64,000 nt of DNA, from assembly GCA_965279195.1 (NCBI GenBank), contig CBDIHP010000039.1:193854-257853 (forward strand), read 5' to 3'. Both the position numbers and the translations under genes were made by a program. The DNA comes from CBDIHP01 sp965279195. GTDB taxonomy: Bacteria > Planctomycetota > Planctomycetia > Isosphaerales > Isosphaeraceae. Within the stretch, counting starts at the first letter, position 1. Each line of letters opens with the position of its first letter. The notes beneath the pieces were generated by a model. The model was not told the origin of the DNA. It saw nothing but the letters and a program-made list of their open reading frames with translations, and did not search any database. This document shows, piece after piece, positions 48,432-58,000 of this stretch.

Positions 48432-48792
48432 TGCGGGCCCCCTTCCCGGCGAGGGCGACCCAGCACGACCGGCCGTCCTTCAGGCCGTCGGCATACTCGG
48501 GGGCCGCCAGGTCGCGGAGGTTGTGGGTCGAGGCGCAGTCCCAGCCCCAGGCGAACCCGGCCGCGTACAGCGGGGGAACGCCGATGGCGGCGGCCAGGTG
48601 GGCGTAGCTCGTCTCCCCCGGCAGCGGCCGGCGGGGGATGCCCCGAGCGGCGGCCAGGGCATAGAGCCCGCAGCAACGGTCCAGCGGCTGATCGAGGCGG
48701 CCCACCGGGCTGGGCCCGAAGGTGTGCTGGACGGGCCGCATCCCGGTCTGGGCGAAGGCGGCCCCGACGATCTCGGGGGTGAGGCGGTTCAC
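48424..48792 (-). CDS. Hypothetical protein
   Basis: 122 residues with LDRCCGLYALAAARGIPRRP and AAGFAWGWDCASTHNLRDLA. The Cys and His positions hint at an alpha-helical metal or peptidase-like fold, but no family is recognised. Overlaps the upstream gene by 4 bp. Confidence 0.5.
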   Translation of the reverse strand: MNRLTPEIVGAAFAQTGMRPVQHTFGPSPVGRLDQPLDRCCGLYALAAARGIPRRPLPGETSYAHLAAAIGVPPLYAAGFAWGWDCASTHNLRDLAAPEYADGLKDGRSCWVALAGKGARNG

Positions 48793-49229
48793 GAGTCACC
48801 GCCTTTCCCGGCTTCGGCCGGCCGGGTGGTCGCGATCCGGTATCCCTGCCCTTCCATCTCCGCCAGCCGGGCCCGGATGTCGTCGGCCTGCTTCCCGTCC
48901 ACCGCCTCCCGGATCGTGTACCGGAAGCCCCACAGTTCCACCGCGATGATCAGTGCGTTCGGCCCCGGCTTGAGATCCTCCAGGCCGACCGCAATTTTGG
49001 CGTCGATCGTTGCCATGAAATCGCTCCGTCGTTGAGGGTGCGCGGGGGGCGAAATCGGCGCGACATTTCGCGCGGTTTCCTCGCCCGTTTCCGCGATGGT
49101 TTCCGGTGTGGTTTCGGCGTCGTTTTCGCGCGGGAATTCGCCCTCGATCCCGAGCAGCAAACGACGCGCAAATTGCTGCTGGCTTGCCGTCAGTTTTCGC
49201 GAGGGTTCTGGGGCCCAGAATCGGAGCAC
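48789..49229 (-). CDS. Hypothetical protein with ambiguous start
   Basis: 146 residues from the GTG at 49229 (GGAG eight bases upstream) or 75 residues from the ATG at 49016 (GGAG seven bases upstream). The C-terminal part (MATIDAKIAVGLEDLKPGPN, LIIAVELWGFRYTIREAVDG) looks like the folded domain. The longer form adds a Glu/Thr-rich linker. The longer form overlaps the upstream gene by 40 bp. Confidence 0.5.
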   Translation of the reverse strand: MLRFWAPEPSRKLTASQQQFARRLLLGIEGEFPRENDAETTPETIAETGEETARNVAPISPPAHPQRRSDFMATIDAKIAVGLEDLKPGPNALIIAVELWGFRYTIREAVDGKQADDIRARLAEMEGQGYRIATTRPAEAGKGGDS

Positions 49230-49405
49230 GGGGGGGACTCCTTTTCGCTCAGTTCCGAGAGCAGTTCTCCGAGCCGTTTCGCGTCGGTTTCCGCCGCGCG
49301 CATCGCGGTCCGCATCAGCTTCAAATTGCTGTTGAAGCTGGCCAGGATCTCCGCCGCGCGCCGCTCCTTGACCTCACGCGCCGACAGCCGTTGCTTGCGT
49401 GCCAT
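49190..49405 (-). CDS. Small coiled-coil protein next to the integrase
   Basis: 71 residues from the ATG at 49405, with GGGGAG nine bases upstream. A basic helix (RLSAREVKERRAAEILASFN) continues into NLKLMRTAMRAAETDAKRLG. Overlaps the integrase 3' end by 32 bp. An excisionase or integrase accessory role is possible from position, but no HTH is visible. Confidence 0.5.
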   Translation of the reverse strand: MARKQRLSAREVKERRAAEILASFNSNLKLMRTAMRAAETDAKRLGELLSELSEKESPPCSDSGPQNPREN

Positions 49406-50375
49406 GCGACCGCACTCCCCTGTCCGTGGGTTGGTAGGTGATCCCGCGGAGGGCGGCGCGGAGGTTGGCCACGTCGGCGTGGCGGTAGTGGCGCTGCGTC
49501 GCGAGGCGGGTGTGCCTCAGTTGCCGCTGGATTTGCAGGTCCGTGAGCCCCCAGCGGCCCTCGGCCATCGTCGCCCAGGAGTGCCGGAGCGACTGGAACG
49601 TGAACCCCGCGACGCCCGCCCGCAGCCCGGCCGCCTTGAGCTGGTCGAGCGGCTTGTGGCCGGGGGAGCCGTTGCGCCAGGGGGAGGCCAGGTCGAGCGT
49701 CGGGAACATCCAGGTCGAGCCGTCGGCGTAGGGGATCCAGCGCCGCAAAACGACGCGCAATTCCTCGCACGCGACGACCGGCTGGGCGCTGCGCCGCGTC
49801 TTGCAATTCCGGCGTCGCGGGTGGATCTCCAGCACCCCGTCGGCGTCGCGGAAATCCCGCACCTGGAAGTGCAGCGCCTCGTCCTTGCGCACCCCCGTCA
49901 AAGCCACCGTCGCGGCGAGCGCGAAGAGCCGGTGGTTCTTCCACGATTCGTGACGCTCCTCTTCGAGCATCGCGAGCACGCGGAACACGTCGTCCGCCGG
50001 GTGGAATTTCGACGCGAATTCCTCGTCGTCGTCGTAGTCGTCGGGCAGGGGGGATTCGCGCATCCACTGCCGCCGGAACTCGAACGGGTCGCGGCCGAGG
50101 TAGCCCTTGAACACCGCGTAGCGGCAGAGGGGCGCGATGTACCCCAGCATGCCCCGCACGGTCTCGGCGGAACGGCCTGGATGCGCGGCGATCCAGCGTG
50201 TTATAAGTTCGGGCGTCAGGTCGGCGGTCGTCCTCCCGCCGGCCCCTGTCAGTTCGGATAGGACCTGCCGCGCCTTGTACCACGCCGCCTTGCTCCTGGC
50301 GGGGGGCTCGTACAGGGCGAGGGCCTGGATTGCGAACGCTTCGAACGGGATCGGGGAGACGTCGGTCGTCGACAT
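49374..50375 (-). CDS. int: Tyrosine integrase
   Basis: 333 residues from the ATG at 50375. An N-terminal SAM-like core-binding domain (~residues 20-115) precedes the catalytic domain. The first catalytic Arg is in ALTGVRKDEALHFQVRDF. The second box is FQSLRHSWATMAEGR, with Gln where the family usually has His, followed by the second Arg. The third box is QLRHTRLATQRHYRHAD, with the His and the nucleophilic Tyr. It joins attP and the tRNA-Ala attB. It lies 136 bp from attR and is transcribed away from it. A 411-residue frame exists upstream, but that part is a translation of the tRNA-derived att core. Confidence 0.9.
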   Translation of the reverse strand: MSTTDVSPIPFEAFAIQALALYEPPARSKAAWYKARQVLSELTGAGGRTTADLTPELITRWIAAHPGRSAETVRGMLGYIAPLCRYAVFKGYLGRDPFEFRRQWMRESPLPDDYDDDEEFASKFHPADDVFRVLAMLEEERHESWKNHRLFALAATVALTGVRKDEALHFQVRDFRDADGVLEIHPRRRNCKTRRSAQPVVACEELRVVLRRWIPYADGSTWMFPTLDLASPWRNGSPGHKPLDQLKAAGLRAGVAGFTFQSLRHSWATMAEGRWGLTDLQIQRQLRHTRLATQRHYRHADVANLRAALRGITYQPTDRGVRSHGTQATAVGA

Positions 50376-50510
50376 CGGTGCGCGGTCCGAGGGGGAAGAA
50401 TCGGATCCCCGGGCAGCCTTTGCCCAGGCATCAGACTCTACCCGCGCGTCCGGGTCGCAGACCCTCGCATCCCCCGGATTCATCGGCGCGATCGCTTCGA
50501 CCGCAGCCCC

Positions 50511-50562
50511 TCGCGTTCGCAATGCGAAGGTTGTGGGTTCGATCCCCATCCGCTCCACTGGC
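50511..50562 (+). repeat. attR core of the prophage
   Basis: These 52 bp are identical to the tRNA-Ala 3' part at 4689-4740, marking the right end of the element. The upstream half of the tRNA is absent here, so this copy is not a functional tRNA. Confidence 0.95.
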
Positions 50563-50656
50563 CTGACCCGTCCAATCGAGAGGATCCGCCCGGCGGGTCC
50601 TCTTGTCATTTCCGGCGCGAGTGATTTTCTTGGAATCCAGCGATTCCGACGAGACC

Positions 50657-51091
50657 ATGAGCCTCGACCCCGCCATCCTCAAGTGGGTGTTCGGCGGCCT
50701 GGGCTTGCTCGCCCTGGCCGGATTCCTGGTCTTCCAGATCGCCAAACGCCCGGCTACTCCTCCGCCGCCGGATATCGCCTCGGATCCGGTCCTCACGCGC
50801 GGCCGGGAGGTCTATCTCGACCGCTGCGTCAGTTGCCACGGCCCCCAGGGGCGTGGGGATGGCCCTGTGGCGAAGATCGTCCAGGGGCCGCCGGTACGGA
50901 ACTTCGTCGAGGACCCCTGGAAGCACGGAGAGGATCCCGAGAAGGTCTACGACGTCATCGCCAACGGGGTCCAGAACACCCAGATGCCCGGCTGGAAGGC
51001 CAGCTACCGCCCCGAGGACCTCAGGGCGGTCGCCGCGTATGTGTATTACCTCGGCAAGAAGCCGATCCCGGACGCGCTCCGGAAGCCCTGA
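50657..51091 (+). CDS. Membrane-anchored cytochrome c
   Basis: 144 residues from the ATG at 50657. An N-terminal anchor (WVFGGLGLLALAGFLVFQIA) is followed by a haem-binding domain with CVSCHG (CxxCH) near residue 60, and the distal Met ligand in NTQMPGWKASYRPEDL. It belongs to the small class I cytochromes exported and attached to the membrane and would carry electrons between respiratory complexes. It is the first host gene after attR and was probably just downstream of tRNA-Ala before integration. Confidence 0.88.
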   Translation: MSLDPAILKWVFGGLGLLALAGFLVFQIAKRPATPPPPDIASDPVLTRGREVYLDRCVSCHGPQGRGDGPVAKIVQGPPVRNFVEDPWKHGEDPEKVYDVIANGVQNTQMPGWKASYRPEDLRAVAAYVYYLGKKPIPDALRKP

Positions 51092-51094
51092 CGA

Positions 51095-51514
51095 TCAATG
51101 ACCGACGATGGCATCGGCCTCGACCTCGACGAGGGCGTCGGCCGCGACCAGCCGGGGCGACTGCACGAGCGTCGTCGCCGGGCGGATCTCGCCGAAGAAT
51201 TCGCCGTGGGCCTTGCCGGCCTCTTCCCAGCGGGTGACGTCGGTCACGTAGATCCTCGTGCGGACCACGTCCGAGGCCGAGCCGCCGAGGGCCTCAATGG
51301 CGGCGAGGATGATCGTCAACGCCCGGCGCGTCTGGCCGGCCATGGTCGGGTCGAAGCTGCCGTCGGCCTCGACGCCCAGCGTGCCCGACACGGAGATGAA
51401 CGCGCCCGCGCGCACCGCCCGGCTGTACCCCACGACGGGCTCCCACGACGAACCCGACGACGCGAACGTCCGGCCCCCACGCTGACTCGTCGTGACGTGC
51501 ACCTTCGACTTCAT
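51095..51514 (-). CDS. RidA/YjgF-family protein (second copy)
   Basis: 139 residues with GYSRAVRAGAFISVSGTLGV, ILAAIEALGGSASDVVRTRI, YVTDVTRW and PATTLVQSPRLVAADALVEV, which follow the RidA fold including the conserved C-terminal VEVEADAI. The usual catalytic Arg is present in VVRTRIYVTDV. It is a different subgroup from the gene at 1205. It converges on the cytochrome gene with a 3-bp gap. Confidence 0.85.
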   Translation of the reverse strand: MKSKVHVTTSQRGGRTFASSGSSWEPVVGYSRAVRAGAFISVSGTLGVEADGSFDPTMAGQTRRALTIILAAIEALGGSASDVVRTRIYVTDVTRWEEAGKAHGEFFGEIRPATTLVQSPRLVAADALVEVEADAIVGH

Positions 51515-51662
51515 CGCGACTGACTCCTGAGCAGATCGGGACTGGATCCGGACGGACCATTCCGTCCGTCGGGCGAATCGGACAGGCTAGCTCAGGCCGG
51601 CTCCCCGGGCAATGGGCGGGAACCCTTTGCCGAGGACTGGGGGCCCCGACCGGCGAGTGCCT

Positions 51663-52001
51663 TCAAGGCGCCGGATCGATGGGTTCGTCCTCGGGGATCG
51701 GCGGTCCCGTCTGGATGGGGCGTCCGGACGCCAGGTGTTCGTAGACCCGGCTCCATTGATCCGAACTCCTCGCCAGGCGGAGATAGCTCGCGACCCGTGA
51801 GGAATCTCCATGGACCTGGGCCCGGTGCGCCATCGCCAGGTACATCGCCCTTTCCGCACGGTGTTGCTCAACCTGGGCCTGGAATGCGCGGAGGCCGCTC
51901 CGGGTCGCCACGAGACGGAAAGCGGCCAGAGTGACGGCGAGCAGGACGACCCACAGGAGGAGCGTGCTCAAACGGATCTGCCGGAATCGATCGCCAACCA
52001 T
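51663..52001 (-). CDS. Small membrane protein
   Basis: 112 residues. A basic start and a transmembrane helix (RLSTLLLWVVLLAVTLAAFR) lead to a soluble helical domain (QHRAERAMYLAMAHRAQVHG) and a Pro-rich tail. This N-terminal form is very common in planctomycetes. Function unknown. Confidence 0.65.
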   Translation of the reverse strand: MVGDRFRQIRLSTLLLWVVLLAVTLAAFRLVATRSGLRAFQAQVEQHRAERAMYLAMAHRAQVHGDSSRVASYLRLARSSDQWSRVYEHLASGRPIQTGPPIPEDEPIDPAP

Positions 52002-52158
52002 CGCATGACCTCGCTTCGCCGGATCGCGGGGTTGCCGATTTCGCGCCCGTCCGGATCTCGTACAAAAGATTTCCCGGAATCCCGCACGGATTCAATGGCC
52101 CGCTCCCACTAACAAGGGAAAGGGCGATCGACTATCCGCCGTGAGATCGAGGGACGCC

Positions 52159-54069
52159 ATGCGACTGACGCTCCGGACGCTGCTGGCCTGGCTGGACGAC
52201 ACGCTGCCCGCCGCCGAGGTGAAGGCAATCAGCCGGCAGCTCGAAGAGAGCCCCTACGCCAAGGAACTCGTGGCGAGGATCTCCAAGGTCACCCGGCAAC
52301 GGAGGCTGCTCGTCCCGCCGTCCTCGGGGGCAGACGCGATCGACCCGAATCTGGTCGCAAGTTACCTCGACAACGAGCTTGACCCCGAGAAGGTGGCCGA
52401 ATACGAACGGCTCTGCCTGACGTCCTCGGTGAATCTCGCCGAGGCGGCGAGCGTGCATCAGATCCTCAGCCTGATCGGCCAGAAGGCGAAGGTCCCGCCG
52501 GATGCGCGGTTCCGGATGTACAAGCTGATCCGGGGCCGCGAGACCACCCCGCGTCCGGCACCCGCCCCGACGAATGGCTCGGCCAGGAAGCCGGTCCCCT
52601 CGCGCACCCAGAAGTCGCCGCTTCGCGAGCCGATCACGCAGCCGATCCCGACCTGGGGCCCCGAGCCGCGTCCGACCCGCAACTGGCTGGAGACCTACGC
52701 CCCGGCGGGCATCGTCCTGCTCCTCGTCGCCATCCTGGCGACGACGGCCGCCATCAGCCTTTCGGGCGAGGCCGGTAAGTCGAAGCCACCGCAGGTGATC
52801 GCCGCGAACGGGGTCAATCCCGAGCAGGCCAAGCCCGCCGCGCCGGACGTCAACGCGGTCGAACCCACGCCCGTCACCCGCGAGCCGGCCCCGAAGCCGA
52901 TGCCCACCGAACCGGCCCCGACAGAGCCGGCCGCGACGAAGGACGCCAAGGCCGCCGAGCCGGTCCCCGGTCCCGCCGAGTTCCCCGCCGGCACCGTCGG
53001 CGCCCTCCCCGTGATCCAGGGCGCGGTGCTCGTCGAGGGGGCGGAGGCAAAGACGTGGGAGCCCTCGAAGGCCGGGGCACCGGTGAAGGAGGATGCCCAT
53101 CTCCTCAATCTCGCCCCGTTCCGGAACACGCTCAAGCTCCGGGACCTCAGCCTGACGCTCGTCGGCGGGACCGATGCGGTGTTGCACAGGACCGAGGGTA
53201 CGGACGGAGCACGGGTCGATCTGCGGCGTGGGCGTCTTGCCTTCAAGGGGGCCGAGGGGCACCCGCTCTCGGTCAAGGTGGGGATGGGCCTGGTCGAGTT
53301 CAAGCCGGCCGCCGATGCCCCGGCCGGGGTCGAGCGGAACGGCTCGAGCACGCATTTCTACGTCGCGAAGGGCGAGGCCACGATCAAGATCGGGACCGAC
53401 GAGCGCAGCGGCGAGGGGCCCCTTTCCTGGGTCGTCTCGGCCGACGGCAAGCTGAGCGACGTGAAGGAGTCGGAGATCCCCGCGTGGGTCAGCGACGATG
53501 CGGCACCGGCTCAGGAGGCCGCCGCGGGCGAGTCGTTCGGCAAGTACTTCCGGGAGGGCCGGCCGCCGCTCGCCTCACTTGTCGAGGCGCTCGACGATAC
53601 GCAGGACGGCGTCCGGTTGCTCGCGATCGATTCGCTCGTCGCCCTCGGCGACATGGAGATGATCGTGCCCGTCCTGAACCGTCCCAGGGATCCGGCCGTC
53701 CGCAAGGCCGTGGTTGAGCGCCTCCGGGGCGTTCTGGAGCAGGGTGCGACCGAGCCGGCGCAGTCGGTCCGTCGGGCGCTCGAAGGCGAACTCGGCGACC
53801 CCTGGGGACCGGTCGCGGAGAAGCTCATCCTGGGCTACAACCGAGACGAATCCATGAACGAGATGCTCCTCGCTCGCCTCGTCTCCTACCTCAAGGACGC
53901 CCCGTTCGTGGGGGTCCGCGAACTCGCCCTCGACAATCTCAAGCGGCTCACCGGTCGCGACGGCCTGGAGTACGACCCAGAGAATCCGATGGGCAAGGGG
54001 CTCAAGGCGTGGGAGGATCTGCTGACGAAGAAGGATCTGACCAAGGATGGCCGAAACGGTCGCAAATGA
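52159..54069 (+). CDS. Anti-sigma/FecR-like membrane protein with HEAT-like tail
   Basis: 636 residues from the ATG at 52159; a GTG at 52141 is possible. The N-terminal ~110 residues look like a zinc-less anti-sigma domain (VASYLDNELDPEKVAEYERL). A transmembrane helix follows (APAGIVLLLVAILATTAAIS, ~residue 190). A Pro/Ala-rich linker leads to a FecR-like beta region (~residues 280-440, with ARVDLRRGRLAFKG and STHFYVAKGEATIKI) and a helical-repeat C terminus (~460-636). It may sense envelope state and hold a sigma factor, but no sigma gene is next to it. Confidence 0.65.
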   Translation: MRLTLRTLLAWLDDTLPAAEVKAISRQLEESPYAKELVARISKVTRQRRLLVPPSSGADAIDPNLVASYLDNELDPEKVAEYERLCLTSSVNLAEAASVHQILSLIGQKAKVPPDARFRMYKLIRGRETTPRPAPAPTNGSARKPVPSRTQKSPLREPITQPIPTWGPEPRPTRNWLETYAPAGIVLLLVAILATTAAISLSGEAGKSKPPQVIAANGVNPEQAKPAAPDVNAVEPTPVTREPAPKPMPTEPAPTEPAATKDAKAAEPVPGPAEFPAGTVGALPVIQGAVLVEGAEAKTWEPSKAGAPVKEDAHLLNLAPFRNTLKLRDLSLTLVGGTDAVLHRTEGTDGARVDLRRGRLAFKGAEGHPLSVKVGMGLVEFKPAADAPAGVERNGSSTHFYVAKGEATIKIGTDERSGEGPLSWVVSADGKLSDVKESEIPAWVSDDAAPAQEAAAGESFGKYFREGRPPLASLVEALDDTQDGVRLLAIDSLVALGDMEMIVPVLNRPRDPAVRKAVVERLRGVLEQGATEPAQSVRRALEGELGDPWGPVAEKLILGYNRDESMNEMLLARLVSYLKDAPFVGVRELALDNLKRLTGRDGLEYDPENPMGKGLKAWEDLLTKKDLTKDGRNGRK

Positions 54070-54099
54070 GCGGCCCCGACCGGGATCCCACGCACATCG

Positions 54100-54138
54100 C
54101 GGGCGGCCCTTCTTACCGGGGGGCCGTCCGTCCTCTTT
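54100..54138 (+). terminator. Terminator after the anti-sigma-like gene
   Basis: CGGGCGGCCC (54100-54109) pairs with GGGCCGTCCG (54121-54130), including one G-U pair, around an 11-nt loop and is followed by a TCCTCTTTC tract. It lies 31 bp after the stop codon. Confidence 0.5.
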
Positions 54139-54162
54139 CACGGAACCGACCGCGAGGATCGA

Positions 54163-54975
54163 TTGAGTCACGACTACTCCGCCCACCTCCAGGCCGCCGA
54201 GGACGCCGCCGCCTCGGCCTCGGAACTCCTGCTCACGCTCTACGGCAAGGTCGCCGCCCGGGAGAAGAATCCCGGCGATCTCGTCACCGAGGCCGACCTC
54301 GCCAGCCAGGCCAGGATCGCCGAGGTCCTCCTCCGACATTTCCCCGACCACACCGTGCTGGGCGAGGAGGTCGGCCTCACCCTCGATCCGTCGAACCCCT
54401 GGCGCTGGGTGGTCGACCCCATCGACGGGACGATCAACTTCGCCCACAACTTCCCGTTCTGGTGCGTATCGATCGGGCTGGAACATCTGGGAAAACCGGT
54501 CGTCGGGGTGATCCGTGATCCGCTGAGTGGCCGGATTTTCCGGGCCGGTGTAGGCCTCGGTGCCTGGCTGGACGGACGACCGATGCGGGTGAGCTCGGCC
54601 TCGAAATTGTCCGAAAGCCTGATTTCAACAGGGCTTCCAACCAGTTTCGCGAGAGACGCCGGGCGACAATTGGCTTTGTTCCGTCGTTTTTCCGAGGGGA
54701 CGCATTCCGTCCGCCGGACCGGCTCGTCGGCTCTGAACCTGGCGTACGTCGCTTCCGGCTCGCTCGAAGTCTTCTACTCGACCTCGGTCCACCCCTGGGA
54801 CGTCGCGGCGGGGGTCGTTCTGGTCGAGGTCGCCGGCGGCACGGTGACGGATCTGGACGGCTCGCCGTATCGCCTCGACTCTCCCGGCATCCTCGCGACC
54901 AACGGCCTCGTGCACGAAGAGGCCCTGGCTCGACTTCGCGAAGGGCTTGATGGGGGTCTGGGTAGATCAGGTTGA
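54163..54975 (+). CDS. Inositol monophosphatase-family protein
   Basis: 270 residues from a TTG at 54163. The metal sites are visible: DLVTEADLASQ, VLGEEVG, WVVDPIDGTINFAHNFPFW (the DPIDGT motif) and HPWDVAAGVVLVEVAGG. The family hydrolyses inositol phosphates, histidinol phosphate or PAP-like substrates with Mg2+. The exact substrate cannot be told from sequence. Cytoplasmic. Confidence 0.9.
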   Translation: MSHDYSAHLQAAEDAAASASELLLTLYGKVAAREKNPGDLVTEADLASQARIAEVLLRHFPDHTVLGEEVGLTLDPSNPWRWVVDPIDGTINFAHNFPFWCVSIGLEHLGKPVVGVIRDPLSGRIFRAGVGLGAWLDGRPMRVSSASKLSESLISTGLPTSFARDAGRQLALFRRFSEGTHSVRRTGSSALNLAYVASGSLEVFYSTSVHPWDVAAGVVLVEVAGGTVTDLDGSPYRLDSPGILATNGLVHEEALARLREGLDGGLGRSG

Positions 54976-55093
54976 CCCGATCGATAGCCGGAGCCCGGGG
55001 GGCGCGTTATAATCTGTCAGGTTTGACCCGGCCTGCCGCCCGCGATGGGGCTGGTGAGCCGGAACGAACTGGCGACCATGGCGAAGCCCCGAT

Positions 55094-58000
55094 GTGAGGC
55101 GCGACTTGATCTCGGCGCGAGGTACCGGCATCGTTGTCCTGGTGCACCTCTGGCTGGGGGCCTGTCCGCCCCTGGGCTGGGGGCAGGGGATGTCGGTCGG
55201 CCCGCCGCGTCCTCCTACCGCCCTGGCCCGACCGCTATCGAGCGGGCCCCAGGAATCCCCGCGCCCGCCGGTCCCCGCCGTCGAGCCGCCGATCCCCATT
55301 CTCCTGGGCAGCCCGAACGATCTGGCCGACCTGTTGAAGCGTGTCGACCGACCGGATTTTCAGCTGATCCGGGGGGGCGACCCAACGACCCCGGGCGGGC
55401 AACTTCCGCCGCCGACGGTCGCGAATCCGGCACCGGTGGTGACCTCGTTCGCCGTCCGAGGCGAGGTTCTCGGCGAGCTGGCGCACCTCACGATCCAGGC
55501 CGAGTGCCGCCTCGATCACGATGGGCCCGCGTGGATCCCCCTCCGGATGGACGGCCTGACGGTCAACGACGTCCGCGAGGGGACGTCCACGATCCCTTCG
55601 AGGACGGATGCCTCGGGGACTTCCGTCGAGGTACGCGGCAAGGGGCCGCATCGCATCGAGGTCGACGTCCGGCTCCCGACCCTGACCCTCTCGAACGGGC
55701 ACTCGCTCGCGATGATCATACCGGCGGTCGCATCGACCTCGGTGGCGCTCCGGGTCCCCGGCGCGGTGGAGACGGCGTCGGCAGGCCCGAACGAGTCGCT
55801 CGCCTGCGTCCCGGTCGAGGCCGGGCACTGGACCCAGATCACGAGTCGCCTGAGCCCGAGGTCGCGTCTCCAGGTCGAGTGGCGGGTCAAGTCGGAATCG
55901 GCCACGCTGCCGGCGTTGCTGTCGGTACGGGGCGAGATCGCACTGGACGCCGACGTCGGCCTGTTGAAGGCCCGCTCCAACTGGTCGCTGTCGGTCCTGC
56001 GGGGACAACTCGACCGGCTCCGGCTCAGCCTCTCGCCCGAGGATGAGGTCCTGGACGTCGAACTGGACGGCCGTCCGGTCGCCGTCGCCGCCGAGTCGGA
56101 GAAGTCCCGAGGGACCCTCGAGATCCCCCTGGTCGAGCCGCTCCGTCCCGGCACGTCGCGCACGCTTTCGGTGTCTTCCCGACGCACCCTCTCGACGAAG
56201 CCCGGTTCGCTCACGATCTACCGTGGGATCGCCTTCCAGTCGGCGGCCGATCAGGCGGGCGTCATCGCCATCACCCAGAATCCCGGGGTCTGGCTGCGGG
56301 CCAATCCTCAGAGGGGACTGAGGCGGATCGATCCGAGGGTCGATCTCCCCCAGGAATTGCGGGCTCGCCCTTCGACATCTCAGGCGTTCCGCTTCAATGA
56401 TCTCCCGTTCGACCTCGAAATCGGTGTCGATCTCGCCGCCCCCCGGTTGCGGACAGAGACACGGACCACGATCCAGGTCGAGCCCGGTCGAGCGAGAGTC
56501 CACTCGGATGTCCACTACGAGTCGAGCCGGGGCCGTCCGCAGGAACTCCGGATCCGCCTGACCGACGGCTTCCGGGTCGATCGCGTGGGGCCGGCCCAGG
56601 TCGTGGAAAATTATCGGATCAAGGAGGCTCAGGGGCCTGGGCCGTTGACCGGCCGCGTGTTGGAGATTCGCACAGGCCGGTCGCAGGGCGGGGCGGAACT
56701 CCCGGAGGAATTCGACCTGATCGTCGAGGGGACCGCGACGATCCCCGTCGAGGGCGAGGCCCAGCTCCCGCTCCTCCGGCCCGAGGGGGTCTCGAACGTC
56801 GGTGGGAGGATTGCGCTCCTGGCCGCCTCGGAGATCTGGGTGAGCCCCGAAGCGGCAGCCTCGGAATCGTTCCGGACCGTCGCCGCCCCTCCCGCGGGCT
56901 GGGCCTGGCCGAGCCGTGAGGCCGAGTCCTCTGCGGCTTCCGCGTCCTGGTTCCGCCACGATGCACTGCAATCCGCCTTCCCGGTCCTGATCCGACCGCG
57001 CCCGATCGAGTTTCGCTCCGAGACCAGGACCACCAATCGCATCGGGAAGGACGGGGTGGATTGGATCGCCGAGGTCCGCCTGAGCGTGGACCGTGGGGCG
57101 CTGAGGTCGCTCGAAATCGAACTCCCGGAGGGTGTCACGGACTGGCGAGTGGCGGGCGTGGAATTGCTCTCCGACAAGGGCGGAGATCGCCCGGCACCCG
57201 GAACAGAAAGTGATCCTCGGCGACATCGTCTCGACTTCAACCGGAGCGTCTCGGGCAATACCAATCTTCGCATCCGGGGAAAGATCGCAAGGGCGCCGGG
57301 GACTGACTGGAGAGAACTGCCGGAGGTCAAGGTCCTGGGCGGCGTCGACCCGGGCCGGACGCTCCAGTTCGAGGCAGGGCCCGGCATCCAGCTCCGGACC
57401 CGGACGAATGGTTGGGTCGAACGGGCTAACGACGCCTCAGCCCCGCGAGCGGTACCTACGGATGCGGTTGAACGAGACCCGGCGCAATCCCGGATTGTCC
57501 AACTTGAGCATGTGCCCGGCGCCGAGGGCGCTCCCGAGTACCTGGCCGAGCAGGCCGTTGCTCCGAATCTCCCGGCCGCGTTGATCGCGCGCTGCTGGAT
57601 CCGGACCCGGCCGAACGACACGGGGGGGCGGATCACGCAGGTACGTTTCCCGCTCACGACCTCCGGCGATCACCTCGACTTCGCCTTGCCGACCGGGTCG
57701 AGGTTGCTGAGAGTCACGCGCGGCGGCGATCCCGTGTCGCTATCCAGGACCGTCACCGAGGGGTCCGAGGCGTTCCGGATCGCCCTGCAATCGGAGCTGG
57801 AGGGGAGGGATCTGCCGTTCGAGATGACCTACGAGGAAACCGTCACGGGGAGCGCAGGCCTTCATGAGCCGCCCCGTTTCCTCGGCGATTGCGTGGTCAT
57901 GGAAGCGGCCTGGGAAGTGATCGTCGGCGACCATCTGACCGGGGTGGGGGTGCCCTCGGGCTGGACGGATGAGAATCTGTGGGTCTGGTCGGGGACGCAT

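Noticed and set aside
50511..50562. Second tRNA-Ala gene
   Set aside because: Only the anticodon arm to the 3' end is present. The acceptor 5' strand and D-arm are missing, so it is the att duplicate.
50376..50609. N-terminal extension of the integrase containing MGIEPTTFALRTR
   Set aside because: It is translated from the attR/tRNA core, so it would change with the integration site. The ATG at 50375 begins the conserved integrase.
51594..51662. Possible short gene between RidA and the membrane protein
   Set aside because: No start with a ribosome site and no sensible product; treated as intergenic with nothing recognisable.
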